64,000 bases of DNA from Boswellia sacra (lineage: Eukaryota > Streptophyta > Magnoliopsida > Sapindales > Burseraceae): positions 248,001 through 312,000 of the forward strand of contig SNVD02008142.1 of the NCBI GenBank assembly GCA_013180625.2, read 5' to 3'. Every line of letters begins with the position of its first letter. Within the stretch, counting starts at the first letter, position 1. Below, piece by piece: positions 10,570 to 22,200 of the stretch. The notes under the pieces were generated by a model that saw only the letters and a program-made list of their open reading frames with translations, ran no database searches and was not told the DNA's origin. Both the position numbers and the translations under genes were made by a program.

Positions 10570-11560
10570 AAAAACATGGGTATATATAGGTGAAGTTTAG
10601 AATTACATAATGCATACAACTATCTTATGGATATGATACATTAGTTAATTCATGATTAATATGTTAATTTGTTTACAATTTAAAATTTTAAACCTATTTT
10701 ATTTTAAAAATTTTAAGATGAGTGAGAAATAATAAATAATATGTCACATTGCTATGATATAGTCATGTCAATTTACAACAGCTATATCATATACTGTAAT
10801 TTATAGGCAAACTAGTCTTGATGTCAATCCACTAATATAAAGACTCTTACTATGATATAATTTAACTAACATTGTTCAAAATTACAAGTCTTGTATCCAA
10901 TAACCCTCATTTCTCCCACAACATTAGAGGACTAATGAAGTAAGATATTACCCTATTAATATAGGTTTAAACGTAATTCTTACTATATATCTACATATAT
11001 AATTTTTTAATATAGAAGACAATTTCATTAAAGTTTTAATCATAATTTTGACGACATATATATATAGATCCAAAGGTAGTCTCTATAGTCAAAGCAATTG
11101 CCTTACCATAATGATAGACAGAGAAAGGAAAACAGATTTTGCCATTTAAGCATTTCAACCCCTTAAAATTGGGAGCATCAATTGAATAATAATTAAATTT
11201 GGTTATCCATCAAGTCAATGATCCAAATTGAATGTATTTTTGGTACAACAAAGCAATAATGACTCATTAGAAAATTTTATTGTGAGTATCGACACTAGCA
11301 CGCTACATAGAAAGATCTATCAAACATATCATCTTTCATGATTTACATCCCTTCCCATTCAATATATACACATTTTGTTTAATCTATACACAAAAGGAGA
11401 AAAATTATTTAGTTTACTTTACTTCCCTTGTTCTAATTTTTTTTTTATAAAATAATGGACAATTAATAAAACAAGTTAATGACATAATAGTTTCTTGACT
11501 TTGTAGGTTGTGCATTAATCAAAATAAAATCAATGGACAGGCGTGGTAAGTATGGTGCAT
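10275..11560. other. AT-rich non-coding sequence with (AT)n microsatellite
   Basis: No gene is supported. An uninterrupted AT/TA run of about 40 bases occupies 10528-10567. Other short AT tracts occur near 10480 and 11060. The region leads into the Harbinger transposase remnant. Confidence 0.6.
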
Positions 11561-11589
11561 GCTACCATCAAAGGTGATGACACCTTATT

Positions 11590-12773
11590 CTACAAATTGT
11601 TGCGCCATGCATGGCGGATGAGAAGGAGGAGGAGGAAAGAAATAGGGTACCAAGACCTGTATGGTTCAATCTTACGAGGAGATGCATTCATAATGGAGTT
11701 GCTTAGATGACACCCAAGAAGGATGTATAACCTGATAAGAATGGAACCAGACGTGTTTAGGAAATTTTGTTCCACACGGGAAGAAAGAGAGCTACTAACT
11801 AATGATGATCATTGTCGTGTTAGTGTACATGAGACAGTGGGAATTTTCCTGTACATTGTTGCAACAAGTAATCGGCCACGATTTACCGCAGATCGATTCC
11901 AAAGGTCACTTGAAACAATTAGTCGTCAATTTGATCGTGTACTAACAACATTGGTTTCGTTGGGGCCGGACATGATTTGTACAAGGAATGTTGGATAAAC
12001 ACCATTGTACATCCGTAAGAAGACAAAGTTTTATCCGCTTTCGGGGTAATATTACTTCACATATCAACAACCATTTTAATTGATACATTGAATATTATAT
12101 AAATATTGCCACTTACCATTTCCTTCATTGTGGAATGCTTTGCGATATGGGTGTATAGGAGTCTGCGTACTAGCCCATCAACAAGTGCCTTATCATGGGA
12201 GAAAAGGTTTTCTTTCCCAAAATATATATCATGGCAGCCTGTGATTTCGACATGCTATTTGCATTCGGGCACACCGGATGGGAAGGTAGCACAAAAGATG
12301 CGCCTGTATTTTTGGACACGGTTAGACTGGAGCGAAATTTCCCAATGCTTGCACAAGGTTAGAGATTGTTTTGTAGGGTCTGTAAGAATAATAATACTGA
12401 ATGGAGTAGTGCGTTTTAGAAGTTTGTGGTATTAATCAAGTTCATTTCCTTGATGCAGGATTCTATTATGTTGTAGACTCCGGCTACACAAACATGCCCG
12501 ACTTCCTGTCACCGTATAAGAATGAACGTTACCATTTGAGTAACTGCAGGCGACGCGAAAATAGACCAAGAGGGTCGCAAGAGTTGTTTAACTATAGACG
12601 TTCCTCACTGCATAACATTGTAGAACGTTGTTTTGGGGTTCTGAAGAAGCGGTTTTGAATTTTGACGAATATGACTAATTATCCTCTGGAGAAACAAAGA
12701 TATTTCCTCGTGGCATGTTCTGTGCTCCATAATTTTATAAGAAGGGAAAATTTATCGAATGAAATATTCCAAT
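11590..12773 (+). pseudogene. PIF/Harbinger transposase, N-terminal and catalytic part
   Basis: The plus-strand pieces match the plant PIF/Harbinger DDE transposase (DDE_Tnp_4 family). They are an RRRRRKEIGYQ-like basic start, RRMYNLIRMEPDVFRKFCS and VSVHETVGIFLYIVATSN with the helix-turn-helix segment TADRFQRSLETISRQFDRVL. Further on come MAACDFDMLFAFGHTGWEGS, FLDTVRLERNFPMLAQ, then YYVVDSGYTNMPDFLSPYK, GSQELFNYRRSSLHNIVERC and FGVLKKRF. An intron with GT...TTGATGCAG (about 12361-12458) precedes YYVVDSGY. The region of the second catalytic Asp (usually GAIDGTH) is corrupted, near 12140-12180, and stops occur near 11996 and 12657. The enzyme would cut and paste the element, but this copy is dead. 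It is interrupted at 12774 by a solo LTR; its C-terminus resumes at 16253. Confidence 0.88.
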
Positions 12774-15700
12774 TGACACGACCCGCCCCTAGCTACACAG
12801 ACGAATCATACCTAAAACTGTAGACTACTGGCTATTTCTTAATTCTTGTCTTTCTTATGGAATAATTTTGAAATAATTCTCATTACATCCACAAATGAAA
12901 TTTAAAATAAAACAATTTAACTATTACAACCTTAACACATCCTTGCACCATCACGTGGCTGGGCCTCAAAACTTTATAATTATATCACATTTTGCTTTCA
13001 TCGGGGGGGAATTTTTAAAAACAAAGAAAAATAAAAACAAAGATGTGAGTATAAAACTCAGTGAGTGGAGATAAAAAAAATGTATTCGTAAATAAATCCA
13101 AAAAAAATCATATTGTTGTAAAATAAATATTTGCTTTATATAAAAAAAATAGTCTTTATAATCTATAACTTTCATATCATCTAAAATATCATAAAACTTC
13201 AAAGTAAATAACTATTGAATGACTAAATTCATCAAAATACTAGTTATAATTAAAACAATAAAATAATCATCTTTAATCGTATAATACGATGCTCTTGATG
13301 ATCATGTTAAAATCATTACTTCAGTTATTTACTATGCAAAACATAATTTTCTTAAAAATCTTCTTTCAAAAGAAACTTTTGAGAATCATGCTTCTTTTTC
13401 AAACTAACTCATATAAACATATTCAAAACTCTTTTCATTATACTAAACAAGTACCCCTGGAACTGTCTCATCCTGCCTGGCGAGATCTAACATCGCATAG
13501 GCAGAACTATCTGAATTTCCTCATACCTGGTGAGATCTACATCACGCAGGCAGAGCTATCTGTACCTGGCGAGATCTAACATCGCACAGGCCTGCTATCT
13601 AGTCATACGCATGCGTATAGTTGCCCCCAAAGGGCTAAAGCGCCCAGATCACACGGCCCAAAGCCTCTATGTGTGTCTGAACGGGCCCCAAAGGCCTCTA
13701 TCTGTATCACTGTCTAAGTGATCTGACTAATTGTCTGGGTATCTGGGTACCAGCTTAGTATAACATGACTACACTTTCTTATTTTCATTAAAAACTGATT
13801 TCATTTAAAAACTGCTTTATATGCTAAAATCTCTCTTTTCAAGCAATTTATCAAAATCTGAAAATTTTATGCAAGTTAAAGCTGAAAATATTTGTATTAT
13901 TTGAATTAATCAAAGACAAACATTTAAAACGACATTTCTAAATACTTTAAGAAAATTCTTGAGTCAAATGACTATGAAAACTTTAAATATCTATGTTTTC
14001 ATACTTTCTCTAAATTTACAAAATATAACTTTTTGAAAAACTAAAACGCACTTCAAATACAAAATCTGATTTTTCTTTTTTCTAAATGCTATATCTTTGT
14101 TCAAAAACTAATTTTTTTAAAACTAAAATTCATGTCTACAACCAATTTGAAAACTAGCTTTGAAATATCTTAATAATTGAAAATAAGTATAATAAATGGG
14201 TCTATCTACCCTCAAGAAATACTATAAAAACTAACTTGAATTCTTATAAATTCGCTAAAATTCTCGATAATTCTATAAAATGCTAAATAAACATAACTAA
14301 GTAAATACTAAAACATATTTCTAATTATCCAGAAAATAAATCTTCTCCTCTTTCTAAAACTTTCTAAAATATCCATAAAATAAAATACTTTCCATCTCAC
14401 TATAAACCATAATTTATATTTTTATCTCAAAATTTCATATATCATACTTTAATTGAAATCTTTATGACTATTCTAAATTTTTTAATAATTCTGCATTCAG
14501 GTCCCTGAAAATTCTGGAATAGCTTTCTAAATTTGCAATTCAGCCCCTACTGCTGGGTAGTTTTAAAATTTTGCATTGTCACCCCTACAGAATTAAATTC
14601 TAATTTTCAAAACTTTTTCTTCAACATGTGTATTTATTTAAAGAACATAACTAAATACTTCAATTTTCTATACAAATTCATTTAATTATAAATGTCTATT
14701 TTCCAATCATAAAAGAAAACTTTCTACTTTCCATTAACACATAGCATACATTCATTCTACAACTTTCACCTTAATTTTATTTTTCTCTTGTACTCAAACT
14801 TATCGAAACAATATTTATTACATATTCAAAAACTAATCTACTAGTACTACCCATAACCATCCTTCTATCCAAAATCTAATACTTTACACACTCTTATTTC
14901 CAAAATACATAAATCATCATTATCTATTCTAAAAACTTTTAATATACTCAATTAATTAAACTAATAACTTAAATCATATGGAAAACCATAAATTTAATAC
15001 ACTTTAATATAATATGAAATTCTCAAAACATAATCCACTCACTAATTTGGTTGCACACTTCGGTTAGCTCGGATTTGATTCCAAAATCAACGTTCTACAT
15101 AGTTGGCCACATCCTTCAACGAAGAATTTATCCTTCATTATCCTAACATCATAAAGAGCTCATCACATCATATTCAATTCATAATCAACTTGAATATTTA
15201 AAATTCTCAATATCCAACTTCATATCTTAATCCAATCAATCCTAATTAATTGTATTTCTACACTTCTTAAACAGAGCAGTTCATGTTCTCTGATTTTTAA
15301 TAAATAATTGACTCGTCCAAATGGTCTAAAATTTTAAAAAGTTCTACACATACATATCTAATAATACATAAAATTTCATAGCATTCCAAGTTCATTAAGT
15401 ACCTCAAAATCTTCATGTTTCTAGATACAAAAATTCTGTAAATTCATTTCCAGAACTGACCTCTCCATATTCCAAAATACATGATAATTCATACTAAATT
15501 CGTAAATTCACAAAAATCTCCAGTTTTAAACTAAACATATACACAAACTCGTATCCCAAATTTCATAATTTTTGGAGACATAGATATCTCAAATCACTTA
15601 CCCAAAATTGATTTTCTGCAGAAAAATTGAATTTCTAGTAGTGAACAGTAAACTTCGAAAATTCATATAAAATTGCATACTCAACATTTTTCAGTGATTT

Positions 15701-16247
15701 CAACCTTAAACAAATCCTTATGATGTATATTTTAACATATATAAATTTCAGAATCAGATTCAAAGCCAATTAATTGCAAGAATTTTCGGAATTGCTACTG
15801 TTCACAGAACCCTAAATTTAATTTCAACATTTTAAACCTTAAAATTCACCAAAACAAACAATAAACACATCAAGAAAATGATCAATTACCTTAAACAAGA
15901 CTTCAATTCCATCTTGATCCTCCTTCTCTCTCTAGATTCTCTCTCTAAAAATTCTAAAACATCCAAACATCTCCTTTAATTTCAATCCTCTTGCATGAAA
16001 AATACAAAAATAACCTAATATTATATTGGAATTATAAATATTACCTTTTTTTTCTCTTCACACAAGCCTCAATTTGGCTTTTTCCCCCATTCTCCTCTCT
16101 TCCCCCGTCTGTCTTCTCTCCATTTCTCAAGAATTTTTTTTTGTCTTATAATTAATTGAATAAAAGAGAAATGGGCTGGGTATTATAAAAATTCAAATAG
16201 CTTGGGCTTTTTTTTTTAAATGGGCCCAAAAAAATTGGGCTGTTTCA
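12774..16247 (-). mobile_element. Solo LTR, 3474 bp, inserted in the transposase
   Basis: The sequence starts TGACACGACCCG and ends GGGCTGTTTCA on the plus strand and is flanked by a perfect 5-bp duplication CCAAT (12769-12773 and 16248-16252). On the minus strand it begins TGAAACAGCCCAATTTTTTT, has CCTGAATGCAGAATT and TAGGGGTGAC words common in gypsy-type plant LTRs, and ends GGGTCGTGTCA. There is no PBS, PPT or coding region, so it is best read as a solo LTR left by recombination. Assignment to a Del/Tekay-like Ty3/gypsy lineage is inference from these words. A threefold repeat of GCGAGATCTAACATCGCA-like units lies at 13478-13602. Confidence 0.85.
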
Positions 16248-16252
16248 CCAAT

Positions 16253-16448
16253 AATGTGATGTAGAAGGTCTCATAGATGAAACACTTCCGGAGCAACCCC
16301 GTGTTGAGATAAACTTGGACGAAGAACGCTTACAAGAAATAAGTAATTTTAGGGATTACTTAGCAAACCAAATGTGTGCTGATTATATTAATAGGGAGTG
16401 GATGATGACGATGATAGTGACGATGATATTGAGTACGAAAGCGAGTAA
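16253..16448 (+). pseudogene. PIF/Harbinger transposase, C-terminal part
   Basis: Across the solo LTR the transposase reading continues as DVEGLIDETLPEQPRVEINL, then RLQEISNFRDYLANQMCADY, the usual Harbinger transposase end (MxxxRDxIAxxMWxDY). After a one-base shift near 16400 an acidic tail DDDDDSDDDIEYESE ends at a stop (16446-16448). This confirms that the 3474-bp LTR split a pre-existing transposase. Confidence 0.8.
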
Positions 16449-16614
16449 AAATAGTTATTGTAAATTTAAGGCTTGTGTAATATGGTATATTACGTTTATG
16501 TGTTAATTGATTGCAAGTGAATCTAAGTTGTAGATTTTGGAGGGAAGTACAGGTTGTATGCATGGAAGAAGGCTTGTAAGTTTTTGTTGTGCATGTATGA
16601 TGACTGCTTGTCAT

Positions 16615-16944
16615 GCAGGGTAGTGGTTCTTTTGATTTCAACATTCTTATTAAGCGAAAATAATTTTGCATGTTCAAAAGCATTTTCTAATTTCTTTTAG
16701 CTATATATTTAACATAATTTCTATTACCATAGCTAATTAAATATAAACCTTTAATTATAAGTCCTTATAATGTAAGGACCAATAAATATTTCAAAATGGA
16801 AAACATGTAATGGTTTTGAATCAATAAATAATACAATCATATTTTAAAAAGAAAATTAGTTGCGTGATATACAATAAATAAATATAAAAAAGTCGACAGT
16901 ATTGACCAAAAGATTCTGGAAATAGTAATTCACATGATAATATT
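16615..16944. repeat. Partial copy of a ~424-bp tandem repeat
   Basis: This stretch (TTTTGATTTCAACATTCTTA... to the ATATT target site) matches 32101-32465 and, less fully, 32525-32750. Shared words include AATATAAACCTTTAATTATA, GAATCAATAAATA and GCGTGATATACAATAAATA. It is the copy left of the 15-kb LTR element and ends at that element's target duplication ATATT (16940-16944). Confidence 0.75.
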
Positions 16945-18338
16945 TGTTGATGCCAAAAAATGGATCAACATTAATTGGTTACACATGTCCAGATATGAAC
17001 AGTGAAAATATGAAAGTACCACTTGGGGTAATAGTAGTAGATAACATAATAAGATAGCTTTTCTTATACCCACAAGACTGAATTGAGCTGAGGATGATGG
17101 AATAAGCTCCTGACTGAATGAATAGATAGGCTCTCAACTGACCATGGAGATAGGCTCTTGACTGAATGTTTAGAGTGGACATGTTGGAGTGATAGCAACC
17201 AAACTAACAAGCAACTAATGAAGTGATGGCCACCAAACTAAATAATATTGGGTGGATTGGTTGTCTCTTGACTGACGCTTTGAGATGGGGGACCAGCAAA
17301 CAAGATTTTGATGATTCTACGTGCAGAGGAGACAAATCTTCTAACTGAAAGTGATTGTTAGTGGTGGTCCCCTTTGTTTTTCCTCTAGCCTCTGTAGCTG
17401 CAAGGCATGTCAATGGTGAATGGTTCAAACCCAACAAACCAATAGCTTAGATCTCTTCTCTAGTGATTGAAAAATGGGTAGCTAATCTCCATCTTCGATT
17501 AAAAATGAAGGACTTGATGTTCTCCTCCTCTTGTAGTCATCAGCCTCTACAACAGTAGCTCCAGCAAGCTTCCATGGAAGCTCTCAACTCCAATAACTAT
17601 TAAGTTGTCTCTTAGCTTTGACACACAACAATGGTGGTCAAACATCGTCGGAGGTCCTCTGACGCCCAAGTTAGTAAGGGATTCACTATTTTAATGGAGG
17701 AAACATGAATGATATGTATAAAATGTAAGTGTTTAGAGAGATAAAATAGTAAATAATGGCTACCATGGTTACTTGCGGACATTCTCAAATGAAGAAGATG
17801 AAAAGGGCACAAAACCCTAGAAATATCCCTAGAGAGAGTTGCCTGATGAGGGAGATGGAGAAAGATAATAAAGGAGAATCATGGAGATGTCCCTTGTCAT
17901 GGAGGTATAAATGTGTTTATATATGCTCATGGGATGGACCTTGGCCATCCATTGGTGTGACGTGGCATGATCTCAATGAGTTAAATGAACTTCCAGAATA
18001 TGTCTTGATGTCATGAAATCCTAATTTTGAGGCATGAAGAGGCTACCATATGGCAAGTTGACTCAGCCCATTCTTATGGGTTACAACACTGAGGCAGTTA
18101 GGTATCACCAGCTTGATGCTAACCCAATCAGTCAGGTGGTAGTTAATTCAATCAGTCAGGTAATGATTGACTTGGTGCTCAGCTTTGTGAAAAGACTTCT
18201 GTTAAGCTGCTCATTCACTTCTTCATAAGATTGCTTGGAAGGTCTTGATTAAATATCTCTTAGTCTTTAAATGGAATTTAGCTAAGTTGAGAGGGCATTT
18301 CAGTCCTTAAGCCAAGGGTCTAAAAAATCCTATTTACA
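16945..18338 (-). repeat. Left (3') LTR of the 15-kb element, 1394 bp
   Basis: Direct repeat of 30577-32039, about 70 bp shorter because of small indels (for example around 17830). A TATA-like TATATAAAC lies on the minus strand at 17915-17923, with the equivalent site in the other LTR. A short frame here is noise, since the same region of the other LTR has different stops. Confidence 0.88.
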
Positions 18339-18350
18339 CTACCCCCCTAG

Positions 18351-20400
18351 TCACTAGTGTGAAGCATGAAGACTTGTGACTAATAATTGTTTTGAATTCA
18401 GCTTGGTTGAGATGGCATTTCAATTAAGCACTCGCTTCGGTTTGGTGATGACATCCCTATCCATATAGCTCATAACTAGTAGGGTAAATCTTGATGAGGC
18501 TTAACTATTGGTTGTCTGATAAGCATGATATTAGAGAGGGCCTTTAGTTATCTTCAAGAATGGTAGTTGCACTTATCGTAGTAAAAAAGGCTTGGGTTCA
18601 GTAAGAAACCCCCAAGTGATGAGTTGTAGTTTGACTTAGTGTGCAATGTTCTCACTTTTCTTTAGGTTGCATTATTGAAGCAGTGGTGCACTTGGCTTTG
18701 TTAAGTCTGACTATGCGTAGTTAGGTAGGGCTGAATCACATAGCCTTTCAATAGAGATTGTGAGATGTGTAAGCTTTACAAAATATTCTCCCTTTATCGA
18801 TACTCAGCTATCATCAAATAGTTTTCTTCTCATAAACATTTTGGCACTGAATAAAAGACTCGTTGTAGTGGACTTTTAGTGCTTCAAGTAGTTGCATAAC
18901 TACAATTAATTTGGCTTCTCAGTTTGGTAGCCAACTAATTTGCTTTTGATGGCTCAGTCTGGCGATGATGCTTTGCATGTGGATAATTTTTCACTTGTGT
19001 GGCTGACTTGGGCTTGTTGAGATAATCGCCAACTGAGTTCAGTCGAGTGGCGATGTTACTATGTAAGTAATCTTTAATGATTGAACCTGACTAGTTCATT
19101 TGAGTGGCAATGCTCATATATGTGATTTTCCCTATCATTTTTGAATAAGCCAAAATGATCACAAGATGACTGACTCAATCTAGTGGCAAAACTTGCTGAT
19201 GAATATCTGCATGCCAAATGTAGACTAAGACCTCCTTGATCTCCAACATATAGACAAAGAGCTTGGTGGATGTATATAGCGAACCTTAGCTTGCTACTTA
19301 AAAAGTAGGCTAACAACCTTTAGAAGTAGGATCCTTACTCAATTCAAAGTAGCCTTTTGTGTACTTGCATTGAATTATAGGTCCTGACTAACTGGGCATA
19401 TCTCCCTTCATAATAAAGAATTTGTCTAACTGACTTGGATAGTCCTTTGGCAAGGTCTTTAAGATGAGATAAGATGTTAAGTTTGGCAGTGTAGGTTCCT
19501 TGGTTGGAGGTAGACTGTATAATCATGGAGCTATTAAGCTCATAGTTGAGGGTGACTAAAAAGTCACATGGAGGGCTGAAAAGCCTTGGAGCCATATACT
19601 TCTTGAATAGAAACTAACTGAATAGTCGTGGAGGCTGAAAAGCTTGAGAGTGGCATGGTTTGTTATTGAAAATTCGAATAGACATTAAGACTAAAAGGCT
19701 CTTTACTAGAGCTAATTGATCAGTCAAGAGTCAATATGATCGAAGATTTGAGAAGTATGCATTATGGATGAAATTAGACTGAAGAGTTGAATGTCAAAAC
19801 CAAAATGATCAGAAATTGAGCCTCTATGGGTGAAGATGAATTGATTAGTCGAGCACCACTTGCAGGCAAAATAGATTGGTCAGTCAAGTGCCACTACGAC
19901 AAAAAATAGCCTCTATGGGCATAGATGGCCTCTTTAGGTGAATATGATAGCCATGCCCGTATGGGCAAATATGACTGAACAATTGAATACCATAGCGAAG
20001 ATGAATTGAACAATGTTGTTATGTAGACTATCATAAAAGTGGATGCCGAACTACTTGTCAATCTAAAAGTTCCACAACTTTAGAAACCGCACTCTTATAT
20101 TTCAAAGAATTTCACTCCTTTTACTCGTCATTCTGAATAGATGAATACTAACTAACCAAACTGATGTAATGAGATATTTGCTAGCATAAAGTAACCAATT
20201 TCGATGTAGCTTTTTACTACCTCACTTTTAGCAAATAAACAGGACTTAAAACCTTGATTTTTATAAAGAGAGAGTTTATGGCCCATTTTCAATTATAAAT
20301 GCCATGAGGCTAGCAAAACTCATTATAATGAAGAATTTCAAAGTGCCTTGATCTCCTTAGAGAGACGACTGGCAGCAAACCACCCGATTGAATAGGCTCA
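18351..20400. other. Interior of the 15-kb element, non-coding, degenerate short repeats
   Basis: No open frame above noise. Words such as TTGATTAGTCGAG, GGTCAGTCAAGTGCCACT and GACTGAATAG recur loosely from 19.6 to 20.1 kb. Nothing resembling gag, protease, RT or integrase is present. Confidence 0.6.
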
Positions 20401-20559
20401 ATCTCGAAAGAGAGCATTGCTAACCGCTCAGGACCTACGAGTCCTGTGTGGTAAGTTATTGAATGCCAAGGATTTGTTAAAGTTTTGTAAATTTTTTGCT
20501 AAATTATGAATTGCTAGGAATTCTAGGGTCCCGTGGCTGCTACTCAATTATGGTGGATC

Positions 20560-22200
20560 CATTGATCTTGTTTGACTAATCGTGACTGTGAGGACTAATG
20601 AGTCCTATAGGCAGGTCAACGATTATCGAGTACTGAAAAGCCATGTATGGCACTTGGTTGTCGAGGATCCGTCAGTCCTATTTGACTAGCTGCATCTACT
20701 ATGGACAACTAGGGACTAGAGAGTCTGAGGCAAGTCGTTGACCGCCAATGACTGTAGAGTCTATTAGGTAAAGACTACCATGGGCTGAAGAATCTTGTGT
20801 GGCACTAGGTTGTTGAGGATCCGTCGATCCTATTTGACTAGCCGTATCTGTCAGACTGTGGAGTCTTATGTGGTATGTCATGAATTACTAGGGACTGAAG
20901 ATTCTAAGGCAAGTCACTGACCGTCAAAAACTGTAGAGTCTGTCGAGTAGGGACTGTGAAAAGCTGAATAGTCCTATGTGGCATTTGGCTGTCAAGGATT
21001 CGTCGATCCTATTTGACTAGCTACATATGCCAGACTGTGGAGTCTTGTGTGGCAAGTCATGAACTGCTAGGGACTAAAAAGTCTTTACCTAGTCTATTAG
21101 GTAAAGACTACCATGGGCTGAAGAATCTTGTGTGGCACTAGGTTGTTGAGGATCCGTCGATCCTATTTGACTAGCCGTATCTGTCAGACTGTGGAGTCTT
21201 ATGTGGTATGTCATGAATTACTAGGGACTGAAGATTCTAAGGCAAGTCACTGACCGTCAAAAACTGTAGAGTTTGTCGTGTAGGGACTGTGAAATGCTGA
21301 ATAGTCCTATGTGGCATTTGGCTGTCAAGGATTCGTCGATCCTATTTGACTAGCTACATATGCCAGACTGTGGAGTCTTGTGTGGCAAGTCATGAACTGC
21401 TAGGGACTAAAAAGTCTAAGGTAAGTTGTTGATTGCCAAAGATTGTAGAGTCTGTTGGGCAAGGATTGTCAAGCGCCCAAAAGTCCTATGTGGCACTTGA
21501 GGTGTGTTTGTTTGTATATTTGGAGTTTTTGTTTTTAAAATTTGCAAAGAATATGTGGTTGGTTTTATATTTTTTTGAATTTTAAAAATGATAAGTGGTT
21601 GATATTGATTTAAATGCATTGGAAAGTGTACGTTTTCATAAAGTAGTTTTTAGAGTTTGTAAACAAAACAACCTTGGCTATCGAGGATCCATCGATCTTA
21701 TTTGACTAGCCGCATCTGCCAGACTGTGGAGTCATGTGTGGCAGGTCATAGACTACTAGGGACTGAAGAGTCCAAGGCAAGTCGCTGACCCTCGAAGACT
21801 GCAGAGTCCGTTGGGCAGGGACTGCTGAAGGCTGAAGAGTCTTGTATGGCACTTGGCTGTTGAGGATTTATCGATCTTGTTTGACTAACCTCATTTGCCA
21901 GACTGTGGAGTCTTATGTGATAGGTCATGAATTACTAGGGATTGAAAAGTCCAAGATAGGTCGCCTACTATCGAAGACGGTAGAGTCTATTAGGAAGGAG
22001 CTACCGAGGACTGAAGAGTCTTGTGTGGCACTTGGCTGTCGAGGATCCACCAATCCTATTTGACTAGCTGTATCTACCAGATTGTAAAGTCTTGTTGAGA
22101 AAGTCATGGACTTTCGGGGACTAAAAAGTCCAAGACAAGTCATTGACTATCAAAGACTATAGAGTCTGTTGGACAAGAACTGATGAGGACTGAAGAGTCC
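20560..22200. repeat. Tandem array with ~179-bp period
   Basis: The word GAGGATCCGTCGATCCTATT or its variants occurs at about 20663, 20815, 20994, 21148, 21327, 21682, 21862 and 22040. The spacing is 179-180 where units are complete and 152-154 where they are shortened. A 332-bp block (20760-21075) is repeated almost without change at 21092-21410. The gap 21327-21682 includes a 172-bp MITE. Each unit contains several of the hairpin motifs. Confidence 0.85.
21501..21672. mobile_element. Small MITE (172 bp) inside the tandem array
   Basis: The sequence from GGTGTGTTTGTTTGTAT to AACAAAACAACC breaks the tandem unit (CACTTG | GCTATCGAGG) and has inverted GGTTGTTTTGTTT-like ends. It is homologous along its length to 37597-37766, sharing TTGATTTAAATG, ATTGGTTTTA-like and TTTTTTTGAATTTT words. 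A short flanking repeat TTG is present on both sides. Confidence 0.7.

Noticed and set aside
13478..13602. Spaced repeats in the solo LTR that could suggest a CRISPR-like array
   Set aside because: Only three degenerate units with no constant spacer length, inside a plant LTR.
17204..17437. Frame repeated at 30929-31159, possible conserved gene
   Set aside because: Both lie at the same place in the two LTRs of the 15-kb element; the similarity reflects LTR duplication, not coding constraint.
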